NCBI RefSeq assembly: GCF_004362215.1
Contig: NZ_SNWR01000001.1
Coordinates: 1,922,001-1,986,000 of the forward strand
Direction of reading: 5' to 3'
Origin: Paractinoplanes brasiliensis
Lineage (GTDB): Bacteria > Actinomycetota > Actinomycetes > Mycobacteriales > Micromonosporaceae
Length of the DNA stretch: 64,000 nucleotides
The stretch's first letter is position 1, and the number at the start of each line of letters is the position of its first letter. Positions 52,810 to 63,289 of this stretch are shown piece after piece. A model generated the notes under the pieces. The model was not told where the DNA came from. It searched no databases and worked only from the letters and a program-made list of their open reading frames with translations. Position numbers and translations under genes: made by a program.

Positions 52810-53822
52810 TCAGCGCTTGAACAGGTGGGTGAGCGATTGGTACCGGAACTGCTGGATCAGGACGGCGGCCACGATGATCCCGCCCTTGACCATGTTCTGG
52901 ACCTCGGTGGAGAGGTTGTTGATGGCGAACAGGTTGGTGATGGTGGAGAACACCAGCACGCCGAAGAGCGCGCCGACGATGGTGCCGCGGCCACCGCTGA
53001 GCAGCGTGCCGCCGATGATCGCCGCGGCGATCGCGTCGAGTTCGTAGAGGTTCGCCATGGCGGCCTGGGCGCTGGTCGCCTGGGAGGTGAGCATGATCGC
53101 GGCGATGCCGCAGCAGAGACCGGACAGCGCGAACAGCAGCATGGTGTGCCGCTTGACGTTGATGCCGGCGAGCCGGGCCGCCTCGGGGTTGCCGCCGACG
53201 GCCACGGTGCGCCGCCCGAACGTGGTGCGGTTGAGCAGCACCCAGCCCACCACGACGACGGCGGCCAGGATCCACACCAGCAACGGGATGCCGAGCGGGC
53301 GGGTGCTGGCGATGTCGTTGATCGTGCTGTTGGTCGAGATCTGGGTCTGCTTGCCGGAGATCTGCGCGGCCAGGCCCCGAGCCGCGACCATCATCGCCAG
53401 CGTCGCGATGAAGGACACCAATTTCCCGTACGCGATGAGGACGCCGTTGACGAGGCCGACAACTGTGCCGACGACGATCGCGGTGAAGATCATGCCGCCG
53501 GCCCCGTAGCTCTGGGTCGCGAGCGTGGTGGACCAGACCCCGGCGATGGCGACGATCGCGCCGACCGACAGGTCGATGCCGCCCCCGATGATCACGAAGG
53601 TCATGCCGACCGTGACCACACCGATCGCCGACGCCTGCTGCAGGATCGTCAGGAAGTTGTTCTTGACCCAGGTGGGATCGCTGTACAGGTCGGGTTTCGT
53701 GACGATCCCGACGACGATCAGAAGGATCAGCACGCCGACGAGACCCAGATTGCGCAGGGTGTTCTCGTCGAGCTTGCGGCGTTCCTGCTTGACGGGCGCC
53801 TCAGGGGGCGCCGTCTGGGTTG

Positions 53823-53826
<4 letters not shown>
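52810..53826 (-). CDS. Sugar ABC transporter permease (RbsC-like)
   Basis: A 338-aa permease with about nine hydrophobic helices and the RbsC signatures FVIIGGGIDLSVGAIVA, AVGGNPEAARLAGINV and AAAIIGGTLLSGGRGT. One permease gene only, so it likely works as a homodimer. It overlaps the ATPase gene by 4 bases (ATGA) and precedes the binding protein by 48. Confidence 0.9.
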
Positions 53827-55426
<1,600 letters not shown>

Positions 55427-55430
<4 letters not shown>

Positions 55431-56710
55431 GATGCCTGCTCGAATGCCGTGTCGCTGGCCAGCACCGCGGCGCCGGTGACGCCGGCCCGGCTGCCCAGCT
55501 CCGAAAGGACAACGGGAAGGTTGCCGGTGGCCAGGGGCAGCGACCGGCGGTACACCACACTGCGGATCTCGGCCAGCAGCACGTGCCCGAGCTGGGCCAG
55601 GCCGCCGCCGATGACGATCATCGAAGGGTTGGCGAAGGACACCAGCGTGGCCAGCACACCGCCGACGCGGCGGCCGCCCTCGCGGATGAGGCGGATACAG
55701 GTGACATCACCCTCGGCGGCGCCCTCGGCGACGTCGCGGGCGGTGACCGTGACCGGGGGCTCGGACTGCTCGTCGTCGCCCTGGTTCTCGGCCACGCTCA
55801 GGGCGGCGGCGAGCCGCTCGGCCAACGCCGGGGACTCGCCGGAACGGGCGGCCGCGACCGCGTCGCGGGCCAGGGCCGAACCGCTGAACAGGGCCTCGAG
55901 ACAACCGGTGTTGCCGCACGAGCAGACCGGGCCGTTCGCGTCGACCTGGATGTGCCCGATGTCGCCCGCGCAGCCGTCGACCCCGCGATAGACCGTGCCG
56001 CCCAGGTGGATGCCGCAGCCGATGCCCGTGCCGATCTTGACGAAGAGGAAGTCGTCGACCGAGTGCGCGACCCCGCCGTGCCGCTCGCCGATCGCCATGA
56101 TGTTCACGTCGTTGTCCACCACGGCCGGGCACCCGTGTTCCCGAGCCAGCAGTTCCCGTACGGGATATCTGTCCCAGCCCGGCATGATCGGGGGCGAGAC
56201 CGGTACGCCGTCACGGAAGCTGACCGGGCCCGGGACGCCGATGCCGACCGCGTCGAGCCGGTCGTAGGCCCCGTCAGTGCGAGCCTTGTGCAGCAGCTCG
56301 TTGACCCGATGCAGTATGGTCCTCGGCCCCGAGCGGATGTCGGCGGCCTCACGATAGGTCGCGACCGGCTCCAGCCGCCCGTTGGTGACTTCGATGTCGA
56401 TCGAGCTGGCGCCCAGGTCGACAGCGGCGAACCGGAGCCGGGGGTCGAGCTCGACCAGCGTCGACCGGCGCCCGCCGCGCGAGGCCGCCATGCCCGCCTC
56501 GGCAATCAGGCCCGCCGCGACGAGCCGCTCGACCTCGGCCAGCAGACGCGGGCGGGTCAGCTCGAGTCGATCCCCCAGTTCGGCGCGCGACACGGGTCCC
56601 TCGTCGCGCAGCAGGCGCAGGACCCGCAGGTGGGGAGCATCGGCCACGTGCACGAAGGACCTCCGGAGACGCTTAACACCGGAGTAATCCCTCGGTGTTG
56701 TGACGGTCAC
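55427..56710 (-). CDS. ROK family transcriptional regulator, first gene of the sugar operon
   Basis: A 427-aa ROK repressor. Residues about 28-75 form a winged helix (LRLLRDEGPVSRAELGDRLE). The kinase-like part follows with AAVDLGASSIDIEV, the active-site region PAVVDNDVNIMAIGE, and the zinc motif CSCGNTGCLE. It starts at GTG 56710 by frame and gene spacing; no good ribosome site is seen, and internal GTGs are possible. A perfect inverted repeat (56759-56788) just upstream is its likely operator, giving autoregulation and sugar-responsive control of the operon. Confidence 0.88.
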
Positions 56711-56758
56711 AGTAGGCGTGTTGTGCCTCGGGAGTCCATACCTTCTCGAAGATCATCG

Positions 56759-56788
56759 CCAACTTTTGTCTATTGGAGCAAAAGTTGG
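56759..56788 (-). promoter_or_regulatory. ROK operator, perfect 10-bp inverted repeat
   Basis: CCAACTTTTG (56759-56768) and CAAAAGTTGG (56779-56788) are exact inverted arms with a 10-base spacer, 49 bases upstream of the ROK start. On the minus strand TTGGCG followed 16 bases later by TATGGA is a plausible promoter that would overlap one arm. AT-rich arms of this sort are typical for ROK repressors. Confidence 0.7.
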
Positions 56789-56853
56789 GTTTGTTATCGA
56801 CCGTTGACCTAGGTCTGCTTCCCCCATTCCGGACCGGCTCGACGGCACATGCG

Positions 56854-56887
56854 AAGACCCCCGGCCGAGGCGGCAGCCGGGGGTCTT
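56854..56887 (-). terminator. Strong hairpin terminator downstream of the yihY-like gene
   Basis: AAGACCCCCGGC (56854-56865) and GCCGGGGGTCTT (56876-56887) form a perfect 12-bp stem with a 10-base loop, 13 bases after the stop of the gene at 56901. A T-run (TTT) follows only on the plus strand, so it fits a GC-rich actinobacterial terminator for the minus strand that could also act in the other direction. Confidence 0.75.
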
Positions 56888-56900
56888 TCGTCCAGCGGGG

Positions 56901-58013
56901 TCAGTTCGTGCTGAGGCCTTGTTCGCTGCCCTTCTTGAGCTTGCGGTCGTCGCGCAGCTCCAGGAACGGCTCGTCCGACGGGTCGTGGCCGGCGGCGATC
57001 GCGCGCCCCCGTTCCAGCTCGGCGTCGAGCTCGGCCCCCAGCAGGATCGCGATGTTCGAGATCCAGAGCCACACCAGGAAGGCGATGACACCACCCAGGG
57101 TCCCGTACGTCTTGCTGTAGTTGGCGAAGTTGGCCAGGTAGATCGCGAACGCGCCGGACGCGACCAGCCACAGCACCACGGCGAAGATGCCACCCGGGCT
57201 GACCCACCGGAAACCGCCGGTCTTGGCGTTCGGCGAGGCCCAGTAGAGGATCGCGAACATCAGGCTGACCAGCAGGATCAGGACCGGCCACTTGGCGATG
57301 TTCCAAACCGTCACGGCGGCCTCGCCGAGACCGATCTTTTCGCCGACCACCTGGGCGAGGTCGCCGGTGAAGACGACGATCACCGCCGAGAGGATCAGCA
57401 TGATGCCGATGACCGCGGTGACACCCACCCGGATGGGCAGCGTCTTCCAGATCGGGCGGCCCTCCGGCACGTCGTAGACGGCGTTGGAGGCACGCATGAA
57501 GGCGGCCACGTATCCGGAGGCCGACCAGAACGCCAGCAGCAGACCGACGATCGCGGCGAACCCGGCCGCGCCGGTGTCCTGCACCTGGCTGAGAACCGTG
57601 TTGACCAGCTCCTCGATCTGCTGGTTGTTGGCGATCTCGTTGACCGTGTCCTGCACCGTCTGCTGGCCGTCGTCGCTGAGCATGCCGAGGATCGACACCA
57701 GCACCAGCGCGCCCGGGAAGATCGAGAGCACGCCGTAGTAGGTCAGCGCGGCCGCCCAGTCGGAGACGTTGTCCTCGGAGAACTGCTTGAAGGTCCGCTT
57801 GAGCGCGGCGAAGACGCCCTTGCCCTTGAGCTGGGCCGGACTGTCCGGGCCGGCGTCGGGCGACGGCGCGGAGAGGTCGTTGCGCTTGTCCTCCCCCGTA
57901 CGCGTGCTCGCGGCCGCGGCCAGGTCGTAGTCGCGCTCCCCCTCCGACCGGGCGCGCTCAGCCTCGGGCGAGGAATTCGCCTTGTCGTCGTCGTGCTTGT
58001 GACCCAGCTTCAT
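56901..58013 (-). CDS. YihY/BrkB family inner-membrane protein
   Basis: A 370-aa membrane protein from ATG 58013, with GGAGGA upstream. The N-terminal ~85 residues are charged and disordered. About six hydrophobic helices follow, with YihY motifs FSEDNVSDWAAALTYYGVLS, FWSASGYVAAFMRASNAVYD and FANYSKTYGTLGGVIAFLVW. The family was once called RNase BN, but it is a membrane protein of uncertain function. The C-terminal tail is charged. It ends just before a strong hairpin. Confidence 0.88.
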   Translation of the reverse strand: MKLGHKHDDDKANSSPEAERARSEGERDYDLAAAASTRTGEDKRNDLSAPSPDAGPDSPAQLKGKGVFAALKRTFKQFSEDNVSDWAAALTYYGVLSIFPGALVLVSILGMLSDDGQQTVQDTVNEIANNQQIEELVNTVLSQVQDTGAAGFAAIVGLLLAFWSASGYVAAFMRASNAVYDVPEGRPIWKTLPIRVGVTAVIGIMLILSAVIVVFTGDLAQVVGEKIGLGEAAVTVWNIAKWPVLILLVSLMFAILYWASPNAKTGGFRWVSPGGIFAVVLWLVASGAFAIYLANFANYSKTYGTLGGVIAFLVWLWISNIAILLGAELDAELERGRAIAAGHDPSDEPFLELRDDRKLKKGSEQGLSTN

Positions 58014-58278
58014 CGTCTTCCTCCGGCACCCAGTCCTCGTGTCGGCCGTCCGCTCGTCGCCCTCGCGACTTGCGCCGACGCCTCCCACGTGATGCCCGCC
58101 ACCAGACAGACCTAACCCCCGTTCCCCCGCCCCGGCTATTTCGACCGTCGCTCAAAGTCCCACGTCAAATCCATCCCCGTACGCATCATGGCCGGTGCTC
58201 GTGCGTGGCGGATCCGCCGATCCCGTACGGGGTCCAACCGGCGCCCGCGCGGCAGGAGCTGTGTTGGTGGCGCGACTG

Positions 58279-59166
58279 TCATTTGCAGAGCTGTTTGGCC
58301 ATGCGGCGGCCCGCGACGGTCAGGCCCAGCGCCATCAACGCGAGCAGGTAGGCCACGTCGACGAGCTGAAGCCAGCCTGTCGTGCCCGTGCTCAGAGCCC
58401 GGATCAGGTCGACCGAGCGATACAGCGGGGTGGCCTCGATCAGCCAGCGCACCGCCGCCGGGTAGGCCGTGGGCGGGACGAACGTGCCGGAGAACAGGAA
58501 CAACGCGAACTGCCCCGCCGCGATCAGGTCGAAATCCTGCCAGCTGCGGATGATCGTGGCCACCGCCATGCCCAGCGCGCCGAAGGCCAGCCCCACCAGC
58601 AGCGTCGCCGGGAGCATGGCCGCCGCGCGCGACCACGTGGTCAGGCCCATCAGCGTCATGATCACGACGAACGCGGCCGAGTAGATGACCCCGCGCACCA
58701 TCGCCCAGGCCAGCTCGCCCAGAGCGATCTCGATCGGGCGCACCGGCGTGGCCAGGATGCCCTCGTAGAGCCGGACGAACTTCATCTTGCCGAAGAAGTT
58801 GAACGTGGTCTCGGCCAGCGCGCCGGTCATGGCCGACGCCGCCAGCATGGCCGGGGCCACGAACTCGGCGTAACCCACCACCTCGCCGCCGGGCAGCGGG
58901 ATGTCGCCGATCAGCGCGCCCACGCCGACCCCGATCGAGAACAGGTAGAGCACCGGCTCGAGGAAGCCGGACACCATGACCACCCAGTACGCCGAGCGCA
59001 GCGTCGAGATGTTGCGCTCGGTCACCGAGGCCGCCCGTCGCCCCGTGCCACCCTCGAACGAGAGCAGCCGCGGCATCACCAACGTCACCATGATTCGGGC
59101 CCCCGCCCCATCGTCGAAACCGTCGTCCGCAGCGGGTGAGCTGCCGGGCCGCCGGCCCTCGCGCAC
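58279..59166 (-). CDS. ABC-2 type transporter permease (DrrB-like)
   Basis: A 295-aa permease with about six hydrophobic helices: VVMVSGFLEPVLYLFSIGVG, VAPAMLAASAMTGALAE and FALFLFSGTFVPPTAYPA fit ABC-2 exporters. The start is GTG 59166 if the tight 10-base gap to the upstream gene is trusted; ATG 59091 (MVTLVMPRLLSFEGG) has a better G-rich ribosome site and is a real alternative. It partners the ATPase at 59935 and a second permease. Confidence 0.85.
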   Translation of the reverse strand: MREGRRPGSSPAADDGFDDGAGARIMVTLVMPRLLSFEGGTGRRAASVTERNISTLRSAYWVVMVSGFLEPVLYLFSIGVGVGALIGDIPLPGGEVVGYAEFVAPAMLAASAMTGALAETTFNFFGKMKFVRLYEGILATPVRPIEIALGELAWAMVRGVIYSAAFVVIMTLMGLTTWSRAAAMLPATLLVGLAFGALGMAVATIIRSWQDFDLIAAGQFALFLFSGTFVPPTAYPAAVRWLIEATPLYRSVDLIRALSTGTTGWLQLVDVAYLLALMALGLTVAGRRMAKQLCK

Positions 59167-59176
59167 GTCACCATGC

Positions 59177-59935
59177 TCAAATCACCAGCCGGCGGCGGAA
59201 ACGGGCGTTCGCGAGCCACCAGCCGGCCGCGCACCAAGCCAGCAGGACGGCAACGTGCACCACGCCGAGCGAGCCCGGGGCACGGCCGAGCATCGCGTCG
59301 CGGCTCAGCTCGACGCCGTGCCAGAGCGGGAACAGGTAAGCCACCCAGCGCAACGGCGCCGCCAACGACTCGACCGGGAAGAACACCCCGGAGAACAGCG
59401 ACATCGGCAGCACCGCGAACCGCAGCAGCAGGACCAGATAGCTGTCGCTGGTGATGCTCGCGGCATAGGCCATCGTCGGCGCGGCCGAGGCAAATCCGAT
59501 CAGCACCGCTACGACCAGCGTCATCGGCGCCCACCAGGAATGCAGCGCGCCGAAGGCCGCGGCCACCGCCAGGAACGCGGTCGCGGTGAGCAGCACCCGG
59601 AACAGGACGAAGGCCAGATGCCCGCCGAGGATGTCGGCCACCCGCAGCGGCGCAGCGGCCTGCGCGAAATAGACCTTGAGCCACTCGAAGTAGCTCAGCA
59701 CCGGCCACGTGGCCTCGCCGAACGCGGCCTGCATGGCCGTAGACGCGATCAGGCCGGGCACGATCCAGTCGAGGTAGGGCACGCCCTCGACGCCGCCGCG
59801 CACATAGGCCCCCACCCCCACGCCGAACCCCAGCAGCGTCAGAAGCGGCATGACCAGCGTCGACAGGGCACTCGAACGCCACGTGCGCCGATAGTTGACC
59901 AGGTGATATTCCAGGACGGAGAGCGTGGCCGTCAT
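59177..59935 (-). CDS. ABC-2 type transporter permease, second subunit
   Basis: A 252-aa permease from ATG 59935, which overlaps the ATPase stop (TGATG). Six hydrophobic helices are seen, with LGFGVGVGAYVRGGVEGVPY and SLFSGVFFPVESLAAPLRWV typical of the family. Two non-identical permeases with one ATPase suggest a heteromeric exporter for a drug, lipid or polymer; the cargo is unknown. Confidence 0.86.
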   Translation of the reverse strand: MTATLSVLEYHLVNYRRTWRSSALSTLVMPLLTLLGFGVGVGAYVRGGVEGVPYLDWIVPGLIASTAMQAAFGEATWPVLSYFEWLKVYFAQAAAPLRVADILGGHLAFVLFRVLLTATAFLAVAAAFGALHSWWAPMTLVVAVLIGFASAAPTMAYAASITSDSYLVLLLRFAVLPMSLFSGVFFPVESLAAPLRWVAYLFPLWHGVELSRDAMLGRAPGSLGVVHVAVLLAWCAAGWWLANARFRRRLVI

Positions 59936-60858
59936 CAGTCCACCAAGGTCCGGCCGGTCAGGTGGAGGAAGACGTCTTCGAGGCTGGAGCGCCGCACCAG
60001 CACGCTCGCCGGGCTCAGGGAGCGGCGGTTGACCTCGTCGACGGCGGTGTCGCCGTCGGGAACGTAGAGCAGGATGCGGTCGGGCAGGACCTCGAGGCGG
60101 TCGCCGAGGCCGGCCAGCTTGTCCGCGTACGAGGCCTGATCGTCGGTGTGGAAGCGGAGCTCGACCACCTCGCGGGTCGAATACCGCTCGATCAGCGCCC
60201 GCGGTGAGCCCTCGGCCACGATGCGGCCGCCGTCCATCACCACCAGGCGGTCGCAGAGCTGTTCCGCCTCGTCCATGTAATGGGTGGTCAGCACGAGCGT
60301 CACCCCCTGCTGCTTGAGCCGGAACAACCTTTCCCACACCAGGTGGCGGGCCTGCGGGTCGAGACCGGTGGTGGGCTCGTCGAGCAGCACCATCTCGGGC
60401 TGGTTGACCATGGCACGCGCGATCGTGAGCCGCCTTTTCATGCCGCCCGACAGCGGCTCGACCTTGCTGTCGGCGCGCTCGGCGAGCTGCACGAACGCCA
60501 GCAGCTCGTCGGCCCGGCGGCGCGCTTCCCTGCGGGGGATGCCGAAGAAGCGGGCATAGGTCGTAAGGTTCTCGCGGACTGTCAGCTCGATGTCGAGGTT
60601 GTCGAGCTGCGGGCAGACCCCCAGCTTGGCGCGGATCGCGGGACCGTCGCGCAGCGGATCCATCCCCAGGATCTCCAGCACGCCGCCGCTGGGCGGGGAC
60701 ACGCACCCGATCATGCGCATGGTCGAGCTCTTGCCCGCGCCGTTGGGGCCGAGGAAGCCGAACGCCTCGCCCCGCCGGACATCGACGTCGATGCCGTCGA
60801 CCGCGGTGAAGTCGCCGAATCGCTTGACCAGGCCGCGCGCGTGTATCAGGGAGTCCAC
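59935..60858 (-). CDS. ABC transporter ATPase (DrrA-like)
   Basis: A 307-aa exporter ATPase. Walker A is FLGPNGAGKSST, the signature is LSGGMKRRLTI, Walker B is MVLLDEPTTGLDP, and the H-loop is LTTHYMDEAEQL. The C-terminal ~80 residues form the DrrA/NodI extension (SPASVLVRRSSLEDVFLHLTG). It is first in the three-gene exporter operon. Confidence 0.9.
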   Translation of the reverse strand: MDSLIHARGLVKRFGDFTAVDGIDVDVRRGEAFGFLGPNGAGKSSTMRMIGCVSPPSGGVLEILGMDPLRDGPAIRAKLGVCPQLDNLDIELTVRENLTTYARFFGIPRREARRRADELLAFVQLAERADSKVEPLSGGMKRRLTIARAMVNQPEMVLLDEPTTGLDPQARHLVWERLFRLKQQGVTLVLTTHYMDEAEQLCDRLVVMDGGRIVAEGSPRALIERYSTREVVELRFHTDDQASYADKLAGLGDRLEVLPDRILLYVPDGDTAVDEVNRRSLSPASVLVRRSSLEDVFLHLTGRTLVD

Positions 60859-60897
60859 GCGAACGACCCTAGTGAGGGGGTACGACAGAAACGGCGA

Positions 60898-61422
60898 TCA
60901 GTCGGGCGCGGCCATCGTGGACCGGGCCGTCGCCACCAGCTCGCCGGTCAGCTCGACCACCGCGGGCAGGGTCACCGGCGTGCCCGAGTCGTAGCGCACG
61001 GCCCAGCTCAGCCCGTTCCGCCCCGGCACCCGGCGGCCGACCACCCGCACCCCGCCGGACGGCAACGGGTGGTGAGTCGTGTAGGCCACCGACCTCGTCA
61101 CCCGGGTGCGGACCTGGTCGGGCACCTGACCGGGTTCGAGCAGCAGCACCGTGACGATCGGCCCGTCGACCAGGACGGTGTAGCCCTCGCGTTCCTCGGC
61201 CGTCTCGGCCGGCGTGATCCGCAGCTCACGCCCCGACCAGGCCGCCTTGTGGATCTCGTGCCAGCCCAGCCGCTTGCCCTCACGGGGCAGCCACAGGCCG
61301 TGATTGGTCGCCACCACGGCCGCGTCGTCCGCGACCGGCGCCCAGGCCACCACCCTTTCCTCCGGATCGAGCCGCGGCTTGAGGGCCGCCGGGAGCGAGG
61401 GCTTGCGCCGAAGGAAGTTCAC
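60898..61422 (-). CDS. Conserved hypothetical protein coupled to dnaG
   Basis: A 174-aa protein starting at GTG 61422, which overlaps the dnaG stop by 4 bases (GTGA). Beta-rich, with ERVVAWAPVADDAAVVATNH and LWLPREGKRLGWHEIHKAAW, it resembles actinobacterial proteins of unknown function found beside dnaG. No catalytic motif or membrane helix is seen. Confidence 0.78.
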   Translation of the reverse strand: MNFLRRKPSLPAALKPRLDPEERVVAWAPVADDAAVVATNHGLWLPREGKRLGWHEIHKAAWSGRELRITPAETAEEREGYTVLVDGPIVTVLLLEPGQVPDQVRTRVTRSVAYTTHHPLPSGGVRVVGRRVPGRNGLSWAVRYDSGTPVTLPAVVELTGELVATARSTMAAPD

Positions 61423-63278
61423 AGTCCACCTGCCGCCTGGTCGCGCAGGGCCCGAGCCTGCTGTTCGAGCGAGAAGAGCTCGCCGGCCAGGGCGAGATAG
61501 GCGTCCTTGTTGGCCACCGGGTTGAGCCGCTGCACCTTGGACTTCAGGTCGCGGATGCGGGTCGTCACCGCGCCCATCTGCAGCCGGGCCAGCGTGATCT
61601 GCACGTAGCGCGGCTCCACGACCCCGTCGGCGCGCAGCGGCTCGACCGCGAGCTGCGAGATCATGCCCTGCCCGGCCAGGTCCGTGCAGCTGTCGCGCAC
61701 CTTCTCGATCCACACCACGCCCCCGCCGGGCACCGAGGAGGCGCCACCGGCCGCCTCGATCGCCACGCGCACCGACCGATAGACCGGGTCGGCGTAGTTC
61801 TCGGCGCCGACGACGTCGAACATCGGGCCGGCCAGCACCGGCTCCTGCAGCGCGAGCTTGAGCGATTCCCGCTCGACCAGCCGCTGCGGCGCCTCGGCGG
61901 GCTGCGCGGGCCGGCTGTCCCGGCCGTCGGACTCGCCCCGCATGGCCGACGCGACCGCCCGCTGCACCGGCTCGAGGTCCATGCCCAGGTCGCCGGCGAG
62001 CTTACGGGCGTACTCGGGCCTTTTCTCCCGGTCTTTGATCTTGGCGACCAGCGGGGCGGCCCGGCGCATCGCCTCGACCCGGCCCTCCACGGTGTCGAGG
62101 TCGAACTTGCGCAACGTCTGGCGCAGCGCGAAGTCGACCAGCGGCTCCCGCCCGGCGATCATGTCGCGCACGGCCAGATCACCCTTGGCCAGCCGCAGCT
62201 CGCACGGGTCCATGTTGTCGGGGCTGACCGCGATGAACGTGCGCCCGACGAAGCGCTGATCCTCCTCGAAGGCGCGCAACGCCGCTTTTTGCCCCGCCGC
62301 GTCGCCGTCGAACGTGTAGATGATCTCGCCGGTGAAGCTGTCGCTGTCCATCAGCAGGCGGCGCAGCACCCCGATGTGGTCGAGGCCGAACGCCGTGCCA
62401 CAGGTCGCGACCGCCGTGGGCTCACCCGCCTCGTGACAGGCCATCACATCGGTGTACCCCTCGACGATGACCGCCCGCCCGCGCTTGGCGATCTCTCGCT
62501 TGGCGTGGTCGATGCCGTAGAGCACGTGCGACTTCTTGTAGAGCGGCGTCTCGGGCGTGTTCAGGTATTTCGGGCCGTCGTCGTCGTCGAACAGCTTGCG
62601 CGCGCCGAACCCGATCACGTCGCCCGACAGGTCGCGGATCGGCCACAACAGCCGCCGGCGGAACCTGTCGATCATCGAACCCGACCGGGCTGGCTTGGTC
62701 AGCCCCGCTGTGTTCAGCTCGTCCGCGGTGAAGCCCTTCTGCCGCAGGTGCTTGGCGAGCGCGTCCCACGAGTCGGGGGCGAACCCGCAGCCGTAGCGCT
62801 CGGCGGCGTCACGCCCGAACCCGCGTTCGGCCAGGAACTGCCGGGCCTTGCGGGCGCCCTGGGTGCCCAGCTGCTCGCGATAGAAGTCGGCGGCGGCGGC
62901 GTGCGCGGCGAGCAGCCGCTGCCTCTGCCCGGCCTGCGGTCGCGGCCCGCTCGGCGCCCCGGCCTCGTCGTAGCGCAGCTGGATGCCGGCCCGCCCGGCC
63001 AGCCGCTCGATCGATTCCATGAACGAGAGGTGTTCCGCGTCCATCAGGAACTTGATCGCGTCGCCGCCCGCGCCGCAGCCGTGGCAGTAGTAGACGCCGC
63101 GGGCCGGGGCGACCGTGAAGGACGGGGTCTTTTCGTCGTGGAAAGGGCACAGGCCCTTGAGGTTGCCGCCGCCCGCGGGCCGCAGCGTCACCGACTCGCT
63201 GATGATGTCGGCGATCGACGTGCGGTCGCGGACCAGTGCGATGTCTTCGTCCTTGACCCTGCCCGCCACGGCATACAT
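61419..63278 (-). CDS. dnaG: DNA primase DnaG
   Basis: A 619-aa replicative primase that makes RNA primers for DNA replication. The CHC2 zinc finger is LCPFHDEKTPSF with YYCHGCG (C44, H47, C65, C68). The TOPRIM core has VIVEGYTDVMACHEAGEP and TFDGDAAGQKA (Glu and DxD metal ligands). The C-terminal helical region (about 450-619) is the helicase-binding part. The ATG 63278 has an AGGCAGG almost adjacent; GTG 63269 (VAGRVKDEDIALV) is better spaced and matches the usual actinobacterial N-terminus. Confidence 0.95.
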   Translation of the reverse strand: MYAVAGRVKDEDIALVRDRTSIADIISESVTLRPAGGGNLKGLCPFHDEKTPSFTVAPARGVYYCHGCGAGGDAIKFLMDAEHLSFMESIERLAGRAGIQLRYDEAGAPSGPRPQAGQRQRLLAAHAAAADFYREQLGTQGARKARQFLAERGFGRDAAERYGCGFAPDSWDALAKHLRQKGFTADELNTAGLTKPARSGSMIDRFRRRLLWPIRDLSGDVIGFGARKLFDDDDGPKYLNTPETPLYKKSHVLYGIDHAKREIAKRGRAVIVEGYTDVMACHEAGEPTAVATCGTAFGLDHIGVLRRLLMDSDSFTGEIIYTFDGDAAGQKAALRAFEEDQRFVGRTFIAVSPDNMDPCELRLAKGDLAVRDMIAGREPLVDFALRQTLRKFDLDTVEGRVEAMRRAAPLVAKIKDREKRPEYARKLAGDLGMDLEPVQRAVASAMRGESDGRDSRPAQPAEAPQRLVERESLKLALQEPVLAGPMFDVVGAENYADPVYRSVRVAIEAAGGASSVPGGGVVWIEKVRDSCTDLAGQGMISQLAVEPLRADGVVEPRYVQITLARLQMGAVTTRIRDLKSKVQRLNPVANKDAYLALAGELFSLEQQARALRDQAAGGL

Positions 63279-63289
63279 CCTGCCTCGTC

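Noticed and set aside
58207..58218. Perfect palindrome GGCGGATCCGCC downstream of the ABC-2 permease
   Set aside because: There is no loop for an RNA hairpin and no gene start nearby; short GC palindromes are expected by chance in this DNA.
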